Origin: Amycolatopsis thermalba
GTDB lineage: Bacteria; Actinomycetota; Actinomycetes; Mycobacteriales; Pseudonocardiaceae
Reading direction: 5' to 3'
Assembly: GCF_003385215.1 (NCBI RefSeq)
Contig: NZ_PQHW01000008.1
Location: 1-64,000 of the forward strand
DNA: 64,000 bases
The notes under the pieces were generated by a model that worked only from the letters and a program-made list of their open reading frames with translations, ran no database searches and was not told the origin of the DNA. Of this stretch, positions 23,922 through 30,606 are shown in pieces; the stretch's first letter is position 1; each line of letters begins with the position of its first letter. The translations under genes and the position numbers were made by a program.

Positions 23922-24980
23922 ATGCCTCCTGCCGAGTCCCAAGATCCCATCGCTGGCAATCCCCTGTTCCCGCTCGTGTTCCGCGGCTACGACCGACCGC
24001 CGGTGGACGAGAAGTTCGCCCAGCTGACCGCCGAGCTGAAGGAGACGTCCGTCTCCCGTGACGAGGCCCTGTCCTCGGTCGCCGAGCTGACCCGTGCCCT
24101 GTCCTACGCCCAGCAGGAGCTGAGCGAGGCCAAGCAGGCGCTGTCGCGGATGGCGAGCGACCCGTCGAGCGCCGCCACGATGACCGAGCGCGTGCGCACG
24201 ATGATGACGCTCGCCGAAGAGGAGATCGCCGAGCTCAAGAACCGCGCCGAAGCGCAGGCCGACGACATCCGCGCCGCGGCCGACAAGTACGACCTGGACA
24301 CCCGCAAGGCGGCCGACAAGATGGTCGCCGAGCGCGAGGCCGAGCTGGCCAAGCGGCGCGACGACCTCGAGCTGGAGTTCCAGGAGCGGCACACCGCGCT
24401 CACCACCGAGCACGAGAACCTCATGGAGCAGGGCCGCGCCGAGATCGCGCGCCTGAACGAGGAGGCCGCCGAGGAGCGGGCCCGCCTGGACGCCGAAGCC
24501 GCCGACGCGCGTGCCAAGGCCGAGCGGGAGACCGCCGAGGCGCTGGCCCGCAAGACCGACGAGGTCGAGACGGCGCTCGCGCGCAAGACCGAAGAGGTCG
24601 AGACCGCGCTGGCCCAGAAGACCAAGGAGGTCGAGGAGCGACTGGCGAAGGACACCCGGGAGACCGAGGAGCGCCTGGCGAAGCTGGTCGCCGAGACCGA
24701 GGCGAAGATCGCCAAGGACACCGAGGAGACGGAGACCCGCCTGGCGAAGATCACCGCCGAGACGGAGTCGCGTCTGGCCAAGCAGACGTCCGAGGCGGAG
24801 ACCCGGGCGAGCACCCTGGTCGCCGACGCGGAGCGCCAGCTGTCCGAGGCGCAGCAGGCGCGCACCGAGGCGTTCGAGTTCCGCCGCGAGGTCACCGAGC
24901 GCCTCACGGCCACCCACTCGGCCCTGCAGGAAGCACTGGAAACCCTAGTCCCAGCCGACGACCGCACCCCCGTCGCCTGA
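23922..24980 (+). CDS. DivIVA-like N-terminus with long hendecad coiled-coil protein
   Basis: A 352-residue, almost fully helical, highly charged cytoplasmic protein. The N-terminus FPLVFRGYDRPPVDEKFAQL resembles the DivIVA-type motif (RGYDR-x-VD), suggesting membrane-curvature or cytoskeletal targeting. From residue 35 it is coiled coil. Residues 207-294 are eight head-to-tail 11-residue repeats. Such proteins (DivIVA, FilP or Scy-like) organise polar growth or scaffolds in actinomycetes; a specific role is inference. It diverges from the DUF445 pair and ends at a strong intrinsic terminator. Confidence 0.85.
   Translation: MPPAESQDPIAGNPLFPLVFRGYDRPPVDEKFAQLTAELKETSVSRDEALSSVAELTRALSYAQQELSEAKQALSRMASDPSSAATMTERVRTMMTLAEEEIAELKNRAEAQADDIRAAADKYDLDTRKAADKMVAEREAELAKRRDDLELEFQERHTALTTEHENLMEQGRAEIARLNEEAAEERARLDAEAADARAKAERETAEALARKTDEVETALARKTEEVETALAQKTKEVEERLAKDTRETEERLAKLVAETEAKIAKDTEETETRLAKITAETESRLAKQTSEAETRASTLVADAERQLSEAQQARTEAFEFRREVTERLTATHSALQEALETLVPADDRTPVA
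24540..24803 (+). repeat. Eight tandem 33-bp codon repeats (11-residue coiled-coil units)
   Basis: Each unit encodes a variant of [A/R]-L-A-[K/R]-x-T-x-E-x-E-x: ALARKTDEVET, ALARKTEEVET, ALAQKTKEVEE, RLAKDTRETEE, RLAKLVAETEA, KIAKDTEETET, RLAKITAETES and RLAKQTSEAET. The first three are most alike, pointing to recent unit duplication. An 11-residue period gives a nearly straight or right-handed coiled coil. Confidence 0.85.
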
Positions 24981-24995
24981 GGATTTTTTCAGCTG

Positions 24996-25032
24996 AAAGC
25001 GCTGGCGCGCTGTGCGCGCCAGCGCTTTTTTT
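24996..25032 (+). terminator. Intrinsic terminator after the coiled-coil gene
   Basis: A perfect 15-bp stem (AAAGCGCTGGCGCGC pairing with 25014-25028) with a 3-nt loop, followed by a T-run, 16 bp after the stop codon. This is the clearest rho-independent terminator in the window. Confidence 0.92.
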
Positions 25033-25073
25033 CTTCGGCGCGCGCGCCAGGCTTTTTGAACAAACCCGAGCTG

Positions 25074-25215
25074 GGTGGTCATCCCGTCGCCTGACACCTG
25101 ACGATCACTTTGAGCCAGGCCCGCAACCCACGCTCTCTCCGGCGGCCGGGTACGCAACCTTGCGGGCCTGGCTCAAAGTGATACACACAAACCGGAAGGC
25201 GACGGGATGACCACA
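25074..25215. repeat. Nested inverted repeat A in the 635-bp gene-free gap
   Basis: Outer arms 25077-25091 and 25198-25212 (GGTCATCCCGTCGCC, 15 bp perfect, extending imperfectly outward) enclose inner arms 25104-25126 and 25160-25182 (23 bp perfect, beginning ATCACTTTGAGCC). Inner and outer stems are separated by unpaired 12- and 15-nt segments; the loop is 33 nt. Both outer arms read GGCGACGGGATGACCAC outward, so each could start a small peptide; the plus copy (ATG 25207, 29 codons, GGAAGG upstream) is the better candidate. The gap 25033-25667 holds no recognisable gene. Confidence 0.7.
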
Positions 25216-25303
25216 CAGCGACCACCTGCCCAAGGTGAGCCGACAACGGTCCCCCGTCATCCCGGAGCCTGCCCGTCCGGCGAGGACATCTTTTGATCTT
25301 TAG

Positions 25304-25379
25304 AGGTGACGTTAGGCAGGCGAAGAGCCCGCCCTCCGGGCGGTAAAACCAGGGCGCCTACGGCGCCGAACGGTCACCT
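25304..25379. other. Foldable 76-nt segment with closing stem and two hairpins
   Basis: A 7-bp closing stem (AGGTGAC 25304-25310 with GTCACCT 25373-25379) encloses two perfect hairpins: CCGCCC-TCC-GGGCGG (25329-25343) and GGCGCC-TAC-GGCGCC (25353-25367). It looks like a three-way junction lying between nested repeats A and B. It has no T-loop or anticodon features, so it is not a tRNA. Whether it is transcribed is unknown. Confidence 0.4.
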
Positions 25380-25383
25380 TACG

Positions 25384-25509
25384 ACCACCCCCGCCCCCGA
25401 TGCCTGATTGTGTTTCGGTCGCCGAGCAGGCGTGTCAAGGCGGGAAAGAGTACCTTGACACGCCTGGTCGGCGACCAAAGATCGGCTGTGGATCGGGGGC
25501 GGGGGAGGT
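25384..25509. repeat. Nested inverted repeat B in the gene-free gap
   Basis: Outer arms 25384-25401 and 25492-25509 (ACCACCCCCGCCCCCGAT, one mismatch) enclose inner arms 25417-25440 and 25453-25476 (24 bp, one mismatch). Unpaired segments of exactly 15 nt lie on both sides and the loop is 12 nt. The architecture matches repeat A although the sequence differs. Downstream to 25667 lies a pyrimidine-rich stretch without a gene, ending at the FGGY kinase stop. Confidence 0.7.
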
Positions 25510-25667
25510 CTGGTTGGGGTAGTCGGTGCTGTTGCGTTGCCGGCCGCCGGTCGTGCAGGTTGGTCGGCCCATTCGCTAAAAACTCTTCCCTCGCCGACCT
25601 CTGCTGCTCCGTCAGCCCCTGTTTCGCCGCCGGCGCTTCTTCCCCCGCCGGCCCCTCTTCCCCTACC

Positions 25668-27056
25668 TCAAATCCACCCTCTGCTAAGCAATTCCCCCTT
25701 GAACCGCTCGTAATTCTCTTCCAGCGCATCCCGTTCCGCCGGGTCTGGCTCGATCAGCGTTTCCTCTCCGCTGATCATCTCCGCGGCCTCGGTCAGTCCT
25801 CCCGGCAGTACCGCGGCCGCCGCGAGCATTGCTGCCCCGTAGCCCGTCTCGGCCTGGGGGGAGATCCGCAAGTCCATCCCGTTGACCGTCGCCCGGATGC
25901 GTGTCCACAAGGGACTTCGGCTGCCCCCACCGGCAGCGACCAAGGGGCCGCTCACCGGCACCCCCAGCTCCCGCAACCGCTCCAACGCCAACCGCTCGAC
26001 GAACGCCACGCCTTCCAGCCGCGCGCGGTGCAGTTCCACCTCGTCCCGTGGCTCGCCCAGCACGAAGCCCCGCGCGTCCGGGGTGACGAACGGGAAGCGC
26101 TCTCCGGCTCGCTTCAACGGGTAAGCCACCACGCGCGCCGGGCCCAGTCGCGCCGCCGCCTCGTCGAGCTGAGCGAGGTTGGGCACGCCGGCCACCGCCT
26201 CGCCGCCGGTGTTCGACGCGCCGCCCGGCAGCCACCAGCCGTCCGGGTGCCGGTGGCTGTACATCGCGCCCGAGGGGTCTCGCACCAGCTGCTCGGTGAC
26301 CCCCTTCAACACGTACGTCGTGCCCAGGATGCCCACGAAACGGCCCGGCGTCACCGCACCCGTCGCCAGCTGGCCGGCGCAACCGTCGGTCATGCCGGCC
26401 ACCACCAGGCACCCCTGGGGCAGGCCGGCGACCGCGCGAGGCAGCTCGCCCAGCACGGTCGTCGGCCGCACGACCTCGGGGAGCCAGTCCACCCCGAAGT
26501 CGAACACCTCGGCCGCCCACTCCTCGCGCAACGGGTCGTACCCGCTCTTCAGGGCATGCGAGGAGTCGGTCGCCACCGGGCGGCCGAGGAGCTTCTCACC
26601 GATCAGATCCGGCGTGTGCCGGACCCCGGCCGCGCCGGGAAAGGCACGCCGCAACCAGTTGATCCGGCCCAGCGCCGCGGTCGGGGACACGCTCATCCCC
26701 AGCTCGCGCCACCGCTGCGCGCCCACCGCCGCCGCCTTCGCGTTGTCGTCCGCGCCGCGACGGTCGTCGTACATCAGGGCCGGGCCGAGCGGCTCACCCC
26801 GGTCGTCGACCGCGACGATCGTGCCCGACGTGGCCGACACCGCGACCGCCCGCACCGGCCCGGCCTCTGCGGTCACCCGGCACAGCACCGCCTCGACCGC
26901 GGGCCACCACGACCGCGCGTCCTGTTCGCTGCGGCCGGACTCGTCCCGGACCGGGGCGGGCAGCGGCGCCGAAGCCGTTGCCCGCACCGAACCGTCGTCG
27001 CCGACCGCGAAGGCACGCACCCCCGCGGTCGCGACATCGACACCGACAACCGTCAC
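25668..27056 (-). CDS. FGGY-family carbohydrate kinase 1 (xylulokinase-like)
   Basis: A 462-residue FGGY kinase phosphorylating a sugar, ketose or polyol. The N-terminal ATPase-fold motif is VGVDVATAGVRAFAV, then SATSGTIVAVD, MYDDRRGADDNAK, the ATP-binding GGASNTGG region and the C-terminal AAGGGSRSPLWTRI. GTG at 27056 overlaps the transporter stop (GTGA), so it is coupled to the polyol permease. Last gene of the minus-strand arm. Within the family it is nearest in pattern to xylulose/ribulose kinases, but the substrate is not assigned. Confidence 0.87.
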   Translation of the reverse strand: MTVVGVDVATAGVRAFAVGDDGSVRATASAPLPAPVRDESGRSEQDARSWWPAVEAVLCRVTAEAGPVRAVAVSATSGTIVAVDDRGEPLGPALMYDDRRGADDNAKAAAVGAQRWRELGMSVSPTAALGRINWLRRAFPGAAGVRHTPDLIGEKLLGRPVATDSSHALKSGYDPLREEWAAEVFDFGVDWLPEVVRPTTVLGELPRAVAGLPQGCLVVAGMTDGCAGQLATGAVTPGRFVGILGTTYVLKGVTEQLVRDPSGAMYSHRHPDGWWLPGGASNTGGEAVAGVPNLAQLDEAAARLGPARVVAYPLKRAGERFPFVTPDARGFVLGEPRDEVELHRARLEGVAFVERLALERLRELGVPVSGPLVAAGGGSRSPLWTRIRATVNGMDLRISPQAETGYGAAMLAAAAVLPGGLTEAAEMISGEETLIEPDPAERDALEENYERFKGELLSRGWI

Positions 27057-28384
27057 GGGCGAGCCACCGTCACGTCCTGCAGGCTGACGTCCTCGTCGAT
27101 CGCCTTCCGCGTGGTCTCCGGCAGCTTCAGGAACCGGGTCAGCACCGCCGCCACGATGTAGAGCGCCGCGAAGATGATCACCACGCCCGCCGCGCCGGCC
27201 GGACCGAGGAACAGCGACACGATCGCGGGCCCGACGAACGCCGCGGCACCGGCGCCGAGGTTCAGCAACGCCATCGCACCACCCTTGTTCTCCGGCGCGA
27301 GCGACGGCAGCAGCGCCGAGATCGGCACGAACCCGGCCAGCGTCGCACCGTAGAGCGCGCCGACCAGCAGGGCCACCCAGTAGTAGTCCGCGCCCAGGGC
27401 CGTCGGAACGAAGTACAGCAGCAGGATCGAGATCGCGCAGCCGATCGCGCCGAACCAGAAGATGGTCCGCTGCCAGCCGATCTTGTCCGAGGCCACGCCG
27501 AAGATCAGGTTGAAGAAGATGTTCGTGCCGTAGATGACCGACACCAGCAGCAGCCACCGGCCCTCGCCGAACCCGATCTGGTCGGCGAAGATCGTCGGGA
27601 AGAACACCAGCATGCCGAACTCCGGCGCGGTGTTGATGATCCGCACGATCATGCCGACGCCCACCCGCGGGTTCTTCCACGCGATCGACACGCTGGACAC
27701 CAGGCTCTGCACGGGCTTGACGCCCTCCGGGGCGAGCCGCGTGAAACCGGTCCGCTCGCGCACGCCGAGGACGCACAGCAAGCCACCGGCGGCGAGGATG
27801 CCGACGGACAGCCACAGCGTGCCGTAGTGGCCGAGCACCGGGTTGGTGAAGCTCGCGACCAGCGAGCCGAGCGTGGGCAGGCCGCCGGTGAACGCGAAGT
27901 AGAACCAGCCGACCGCGGCGCCGAGCCGGGCGACCGGCGCGACCGCGGTGATCCACACCAGGAACCCGAACGCGAACATCGGGTAGCCGAAGCCGCGGAT
28001 GCCGTAGGTGATCAGCATCAGCGGGTAGTTCTCGCTCGGCACCGCCACGGCGAGGAACAGCACGTCGAACACGAGCCAGATCGCCAGGCCGATCCACATG
28101 ACCCGGCGCGGTCCCCACAGCTCCGACAACGCGCCGGACAGCCAGGACGCGAGCATCACGGCCACGCCGTATGCGGTGATCACATAGGACGCGTGAATTT
28201 CGGTGCCGGCGCCGTGGTCGGCCATGAACGGGGCGATGAACCCGGACTCCACGCCGTCGCCGACCATGAACAGCAACAGGCCGACATAGCCGAGGAACAG
28301 CGGGGCCGGCAGCCCCCACCTGGTGAGAAGCCCCCGGAACCCCCTGTCCGGCTGGGACAACCTCGATGTTGCCGTCTGCGTCAT
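27053..28384 (-). CDS. MFS transporter of the polyol permease type
   Basis: A 443-residue protein with 12 hydrophobic segments. The blocks ITYGIRGFGYPMFAFGFLVWIT, FADQIGFGEGRW and ASDKIGWQRTIFWFGAIGCAI are those of ribitol/D-arabinitol permeases (RbtT/DalT type). Start: ATG at 28384 preceded by GGAGGG at 4-5 nt; an ATG at 28396 is the alternative. It lies 72 bp downstream of the DeoR gene, with a dyad element in that gap suggesting its own regulated promoter. It would import the polyol used by the locus. Confidence 0.87.
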   Translation of the reverse strand: MTQTATSRLSQPDRGFRGLLTRWGLPAPLFLGYVGLLLFMVGDGVESGFIAPFMADHGAGTEIHASYVITAYGVAVMLASWLSGALSELWGPRRVMWIGLAIWLVFDVLFLAVAVPSENYPLMLITYGIRGFGYPMFAFGFLVWITAVAPVARLGAAVGWFYFAFTGGLPTLGSLVASFTNPVLGHYGTLWLSVGILAAGGLLCVLGVRERTGFTRLAPEGVKPVQSLVSSVSIAWKNPRVGVGMIVRIINTAPEFGMLVFFPTIFADQIGFGEGRWLLLVSVIYGTNIFFNLIFGVASDKIGWQRTIFWFGAIGCAISILLLYFVPTALGADYYWVALLVGALYGATLAGFVPISALLPSLAPENKGGAMALLNLGAGAAAFVGPAIVSLFLGPAGAAGVVIIFAALYIVAAVLTRFLKLPETTRKAIDEDVSLQDVTVARP

Positions 28385-28425
28385 CACGCCCTCCATGAGT
28401 CTCGAACTCAAGTTATCATGGAGCA

Positions 28426-28449
28426 CGTGAAATTAACACGCAAGGGTGT
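28426..28449. promoter_or_regulatory. Candidate DeoR operator upstream of the permease gene
   Basis: CGTGAAATTAACACG (28426-28440) is an imperfect dyad followed by CAAGGGTGTG, giving a half-site order GTG..CAC..GTG. A similar order occurs in the operator at 29889. It lies 42-65 bp upstream of the permease start and just after the DeoR stop codon. Confidence 0.45.
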
Positions 28450-28456
28450 GATGCGA

Positions 28457-29245
28457 TCAGACCTCGGCGACGGCCACGTTCGTCTGGTCCTGTAGCTCGT
28501 TCAGCAGGTAGCCGGAGACCCCGGAGTCGACCACGAGGTGGTGGAAGTCCTCGATCTCGGCCAGCCGGTGCAGCGCGGTGCGCGGCATCTTGCTGGAGTC
28601 CATGAGCAGCACCCGGATCTCGGCGCTGGCCAGCATCGCCCGCTTGACCATGACGATCTCGGGCTCCTGGTGGAAGGTCATCTCCGAGTTCATCGCCGAG
28701 GTCGACACGAACGTCGCGTCCACCGTAAGCCGCTCGACGGCCTCCAGGCAGGGCATGCCGAGGAACGAGTCGTGGGTGGCGGAGTAGTCGCCGCCGAGGC
28801 CGATCAGGCGCAGGTCGTCGATGTGCTTGAGCACCTCGATGATGCGCAGGTAGTTCGTCGCCACGGTGAGCGGGGTGACCTGGTGCAGCAGCCTGGCCAG
28901 CGCGAGCGCGGTGGTGGAGTCGTCGAGCAGGATCGACATGCCGGGCTCGACCAGGGACAGCGCCTCCCTGGCGATCGCCGCCTTGGCCTCGACGTGGGCG
29001 TTGAGCCGGTACTCGGTGTTGCTCTCGAAGACCGTCGAGGGCTGGGCCGAGACCCCACCGCGGTACTTGCGCAGCAGACCGCGCCGGGCCAGTTCGTCCA
29101 AGTCGCGGTGCACCGTCATCACGCTCACGCCGGTCAGCTCGGCCAGCTCCGCGGCGGAGGCCTGGCCCTTCTTCACGACGTAGTCGGTGATGCGCTGCTG
29201 CCGGATGTTACGAGAGCGGGCGCTCCCGCTGGACTTGTCTTCCAC
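28457..29245 (-). CDS. DeoR-family transcriptional regulator of the sugar locus
   Basis: A 262-residue DeoR protein: N-terminal HTH (RQQRITDYVVKKGQASAAELAELTGVSVMTVHRDLDEL; RKYRGGV) and the DeoR-C sugar-phosphate-binding domain (SILLDDSTTALALARLL; DATFVSTSAMNSE; VLLMDSSKMPRTALHRLAEI). The D-D-S-T-T loop is the usual phosphate-sugar site, so a phosphorylated pathway intermediate is the likely inducer. GTG start at 29245. It lies 9 bp downstream of the histidine phosphatase gene. Confidence 0.9.
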   Translation of the reverse strand: MEDKSSGSARSRNIRQQRITDYVVKKGQASAAELAELTGVSVMTVHRDLDELARRGLLRKYRGGVSAQPSTVFESNTEYRLNAHVEAKAAIAREALSLVEPGMSILLDDSTTALALARLLHQVTPLTVATNYLRIIEVLKHIDDLRLIGLGGDYSATHDSFLGMPCLEAVERLTVDATFVSTSAMNSEMTFHQEPEIVMVKRAMLASAEIRVLLMDSSKMPRTALHRLAEIEDFHHLVVDSGVSGYLLNELQDQTNVAVAEV

Positions 29246-29254
29246 GCGACCAGG

Positions 29255-29860
29255 CTAGGACGTGGGCAGGTTGAAGCGCCGCAGGCTCGTCGCGTCGCCG
29301 TCGATCCCGATCTCGGTGATCGCCGCGTTCTCCAGTCGCGGGAACACCCGGCGGTAGTCGCGGACCGGGATGCCGAGCAGCTCGCACAGGGTGACCCTGA
29401 TCAGGGTGTTGTGCGCGACGACCAGCACGCGGCCGCCGTCCTCCCGCGCGGCGATGGCCCGCAGAGCCGCCGCCCCGCGGCGTGCGGCGTCGGCCGTGGG
29501 CTCGGCCCCGGGGAACGCGCCGGCCACCGGATCGGCCCGGAACGCGGCCACGACCTGCGGGTCCAGCTCGGACAGCACCCGGCCCTCGGCGATCCCGAAG
29601 TGCACCTCGCGCAGCTCCTCGACCACGACCGGCTCGAGTCCGAGCGCCCGCGCGGACGGCTCCGCGGTCACCCGCGCCCGGCCCTGCGGCGAGCGGTAGA
29701 GGGCGGTGACCTGCTCTTCCGCCGCCGCCAGGTGTGCGGCGAGCCGCTCGGCCTGGCGCCTCCCGCGCTCGGTGAGGCCCACCTCGCTGGTGCCCGCGTA
29801 GCGGTTCTCCGCGTGCCATTCGGTCTCGCCGTGGCGGACCAGCAGCAACCGGGTTCCCAT
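29255..29860 (-). CDS. Histidine phosphatase (phosphoglycerate mutase-like) family protein
   Basis: A 201-residue branch-2/1-like phosphatase: RHGE motif LLLVRHGETEW with catalytic His10, SPQGRARVTAE, a Glu in the EVHFGIAEGR region and the second His in VVAHNTLIR. Most members of this size are phosphatases (CobC or broad sugar-phosphate type) rather than mutases. ATG at 29860 with GGAGG 5 nt upstream. It is the first gene of the minus-strand arm, so it probably dephosphorylates a pathway sugar phosphate. Confidence 0.87.
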   Translation of the reverse strand: MGTRLLLVRHGETEWHAENRYAGTSEVGLTERGRRQAERLAAHLAAAEEQVTALYRSPQGRARVTAEPSARALGLEPVVVEELREVHFGIAEGRVLSELDPQVVAAFRADPVAGAFPGAEPTADAARRGAAALRAIAAREDGGRVLVVAHNTLIRVTLCELLGIPVRDYRRVFPRLENAAITEIGIDGDATSLRRFNLPTS

Positions 29861-29888
29861 CAGACCTCCCGTGACAAATCTCGGCAGC

Positions 29889-29917
29889 GGTGTTAATTTA
29901 ACACCAACGGCGTGAAA
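29889..29917. promoter_or_regulatory. 17-bp perfect palindrome between the two arms of the sugar locus
   Basis: GGTGTTAA-T-TTAACACC (29889-29905) followed by AACGGCGTG lies in the 68-bp gap between divergent genes at 29860 and 29929. Its AT-rich core stands out in this GC-rich DNA. It is ideally placed for the DeoR protein to control both arms. Confidence 0.65.
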
Positions 29918-29928
29918 GGGGTTGTTGC

Positions 29929-30606
29929 ATGGGTTTCGCCGCGGTGGTGTTCGACCTCGACGGTGTCCTGGTCGAGAGTGAACACCTCTGGGAGGAGAAC
30001 TGGGTCGCCTACGCGGCCGCCCACGGTGTCGAGTGGACGGCCGCCGACACCGCCACGGTCCAGGGCATGAGCGCGCCCGAGTGGGCCGCGTACCTGGCGG
30101 AGCGCAGCGGGACCCCGGAGAGCCCGGAGCAGGTCGAGAAGGCCGTGGTCGACGGGATGATCCGGTCGATCGCGAACGGCGAGGCCCCGCTGCTCGACGG
30201 CGCCGACGCGATGGTGCGCGATGTGGCCGCCCGGGTTCCGGTCGCGCTCGCGTCCTCCGCCGCCCGCCGGGTCATCGACGCGGTGCTGGAGACGCACGGG
30301 CTGACCGGCGAGTTCTCGGCGACGGTGTCCAGTGCCGAGGTGCCGCGCGGCAAGCCCAGCCCGGACGTCTACGCCGAGGCCGCGTCCCGGCTCGGCTTCC
30401 GCGGCGAGGAGTGCCTGGGGGTCGAGGACTCCAGCAACGGCATCCGCGCCGCCGCGGCCGCCGGGCTCACCGTCATCGCCCTGCCCAACCCGACCTACCC
30501 GCCCAAGCCGGACGCGCTGGAGCTGGCCGCGCGGATCGCCGAGTCCAACCACGACGTCCGGAAGCTGCTGCTCGCCTACCTCACCGGAGAGCTGGTGCGC
30601 TCATGA
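29929..30606 (+). CDS. HAD-superfamily sugar-phosphate phosphatase (beta-phosphoglucomutase-like)
   Basis: A 225-residue HAD subfamily I protein. Motif I is DLDGVLVES (nucleophile Asp9, acid Asp11), motif II LASSA, motif III Lys in PRGKPSPDVY and motif IV GVEDSSNG. The helical cap at about 15-80 fits sugar-phosphate phosphatases and phosphomutases. ATG at 29929 with AAAGGGG upstream, 24 bp after the palindromic operator. First gene of a six-gene operon, overlapping the kinase gene by 4 bp (ATGA). Confidence 0.88.
   Translation: MGFAAVVFDLDGVLVESEHLWEENWVAYAAAHGVEWTAADTATVQGMSAPEWAAYLAERSGTPESPEQVEKAVVDGMIRSIANGEAPLLDGADAMVRDVAARVPVALASSAARRVIDAVLETHGLTGEFSATVSSAEVPRGKPSPDVYAEAASRLGFRGEECLGVEDSSNGIRAAAAAGLTVIALPNPTYPPKPDALELAARIAESNHDVRKLLLAYLTGELVRS

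Noticed and set aside
24945-25157. Small minus-strand frame starting inside nested palindrome A
   Set aside because: It runs back through the terminator of the coiled-coil gene and into its coding end. The Arg/Lys-rich translation comes from the hairpin, so only the mirrored start region is noted.
25304-25379. Possible tRNA because of 76-nt length and 7-bp closing stem
   Set aside because: It lacks the T-loop TTCRANY, D-loop GG and any 7-nt anticodon loop; the inner hairpins have 3-nt loops.
25668-28319. A single 883-codon protein joining the permease and FGGY kinase regions
   Set aside because: Only the part from 27056 downward is a kinase. The upstream part is out of frame with the intact permease, which ends in the GTGA overlap.
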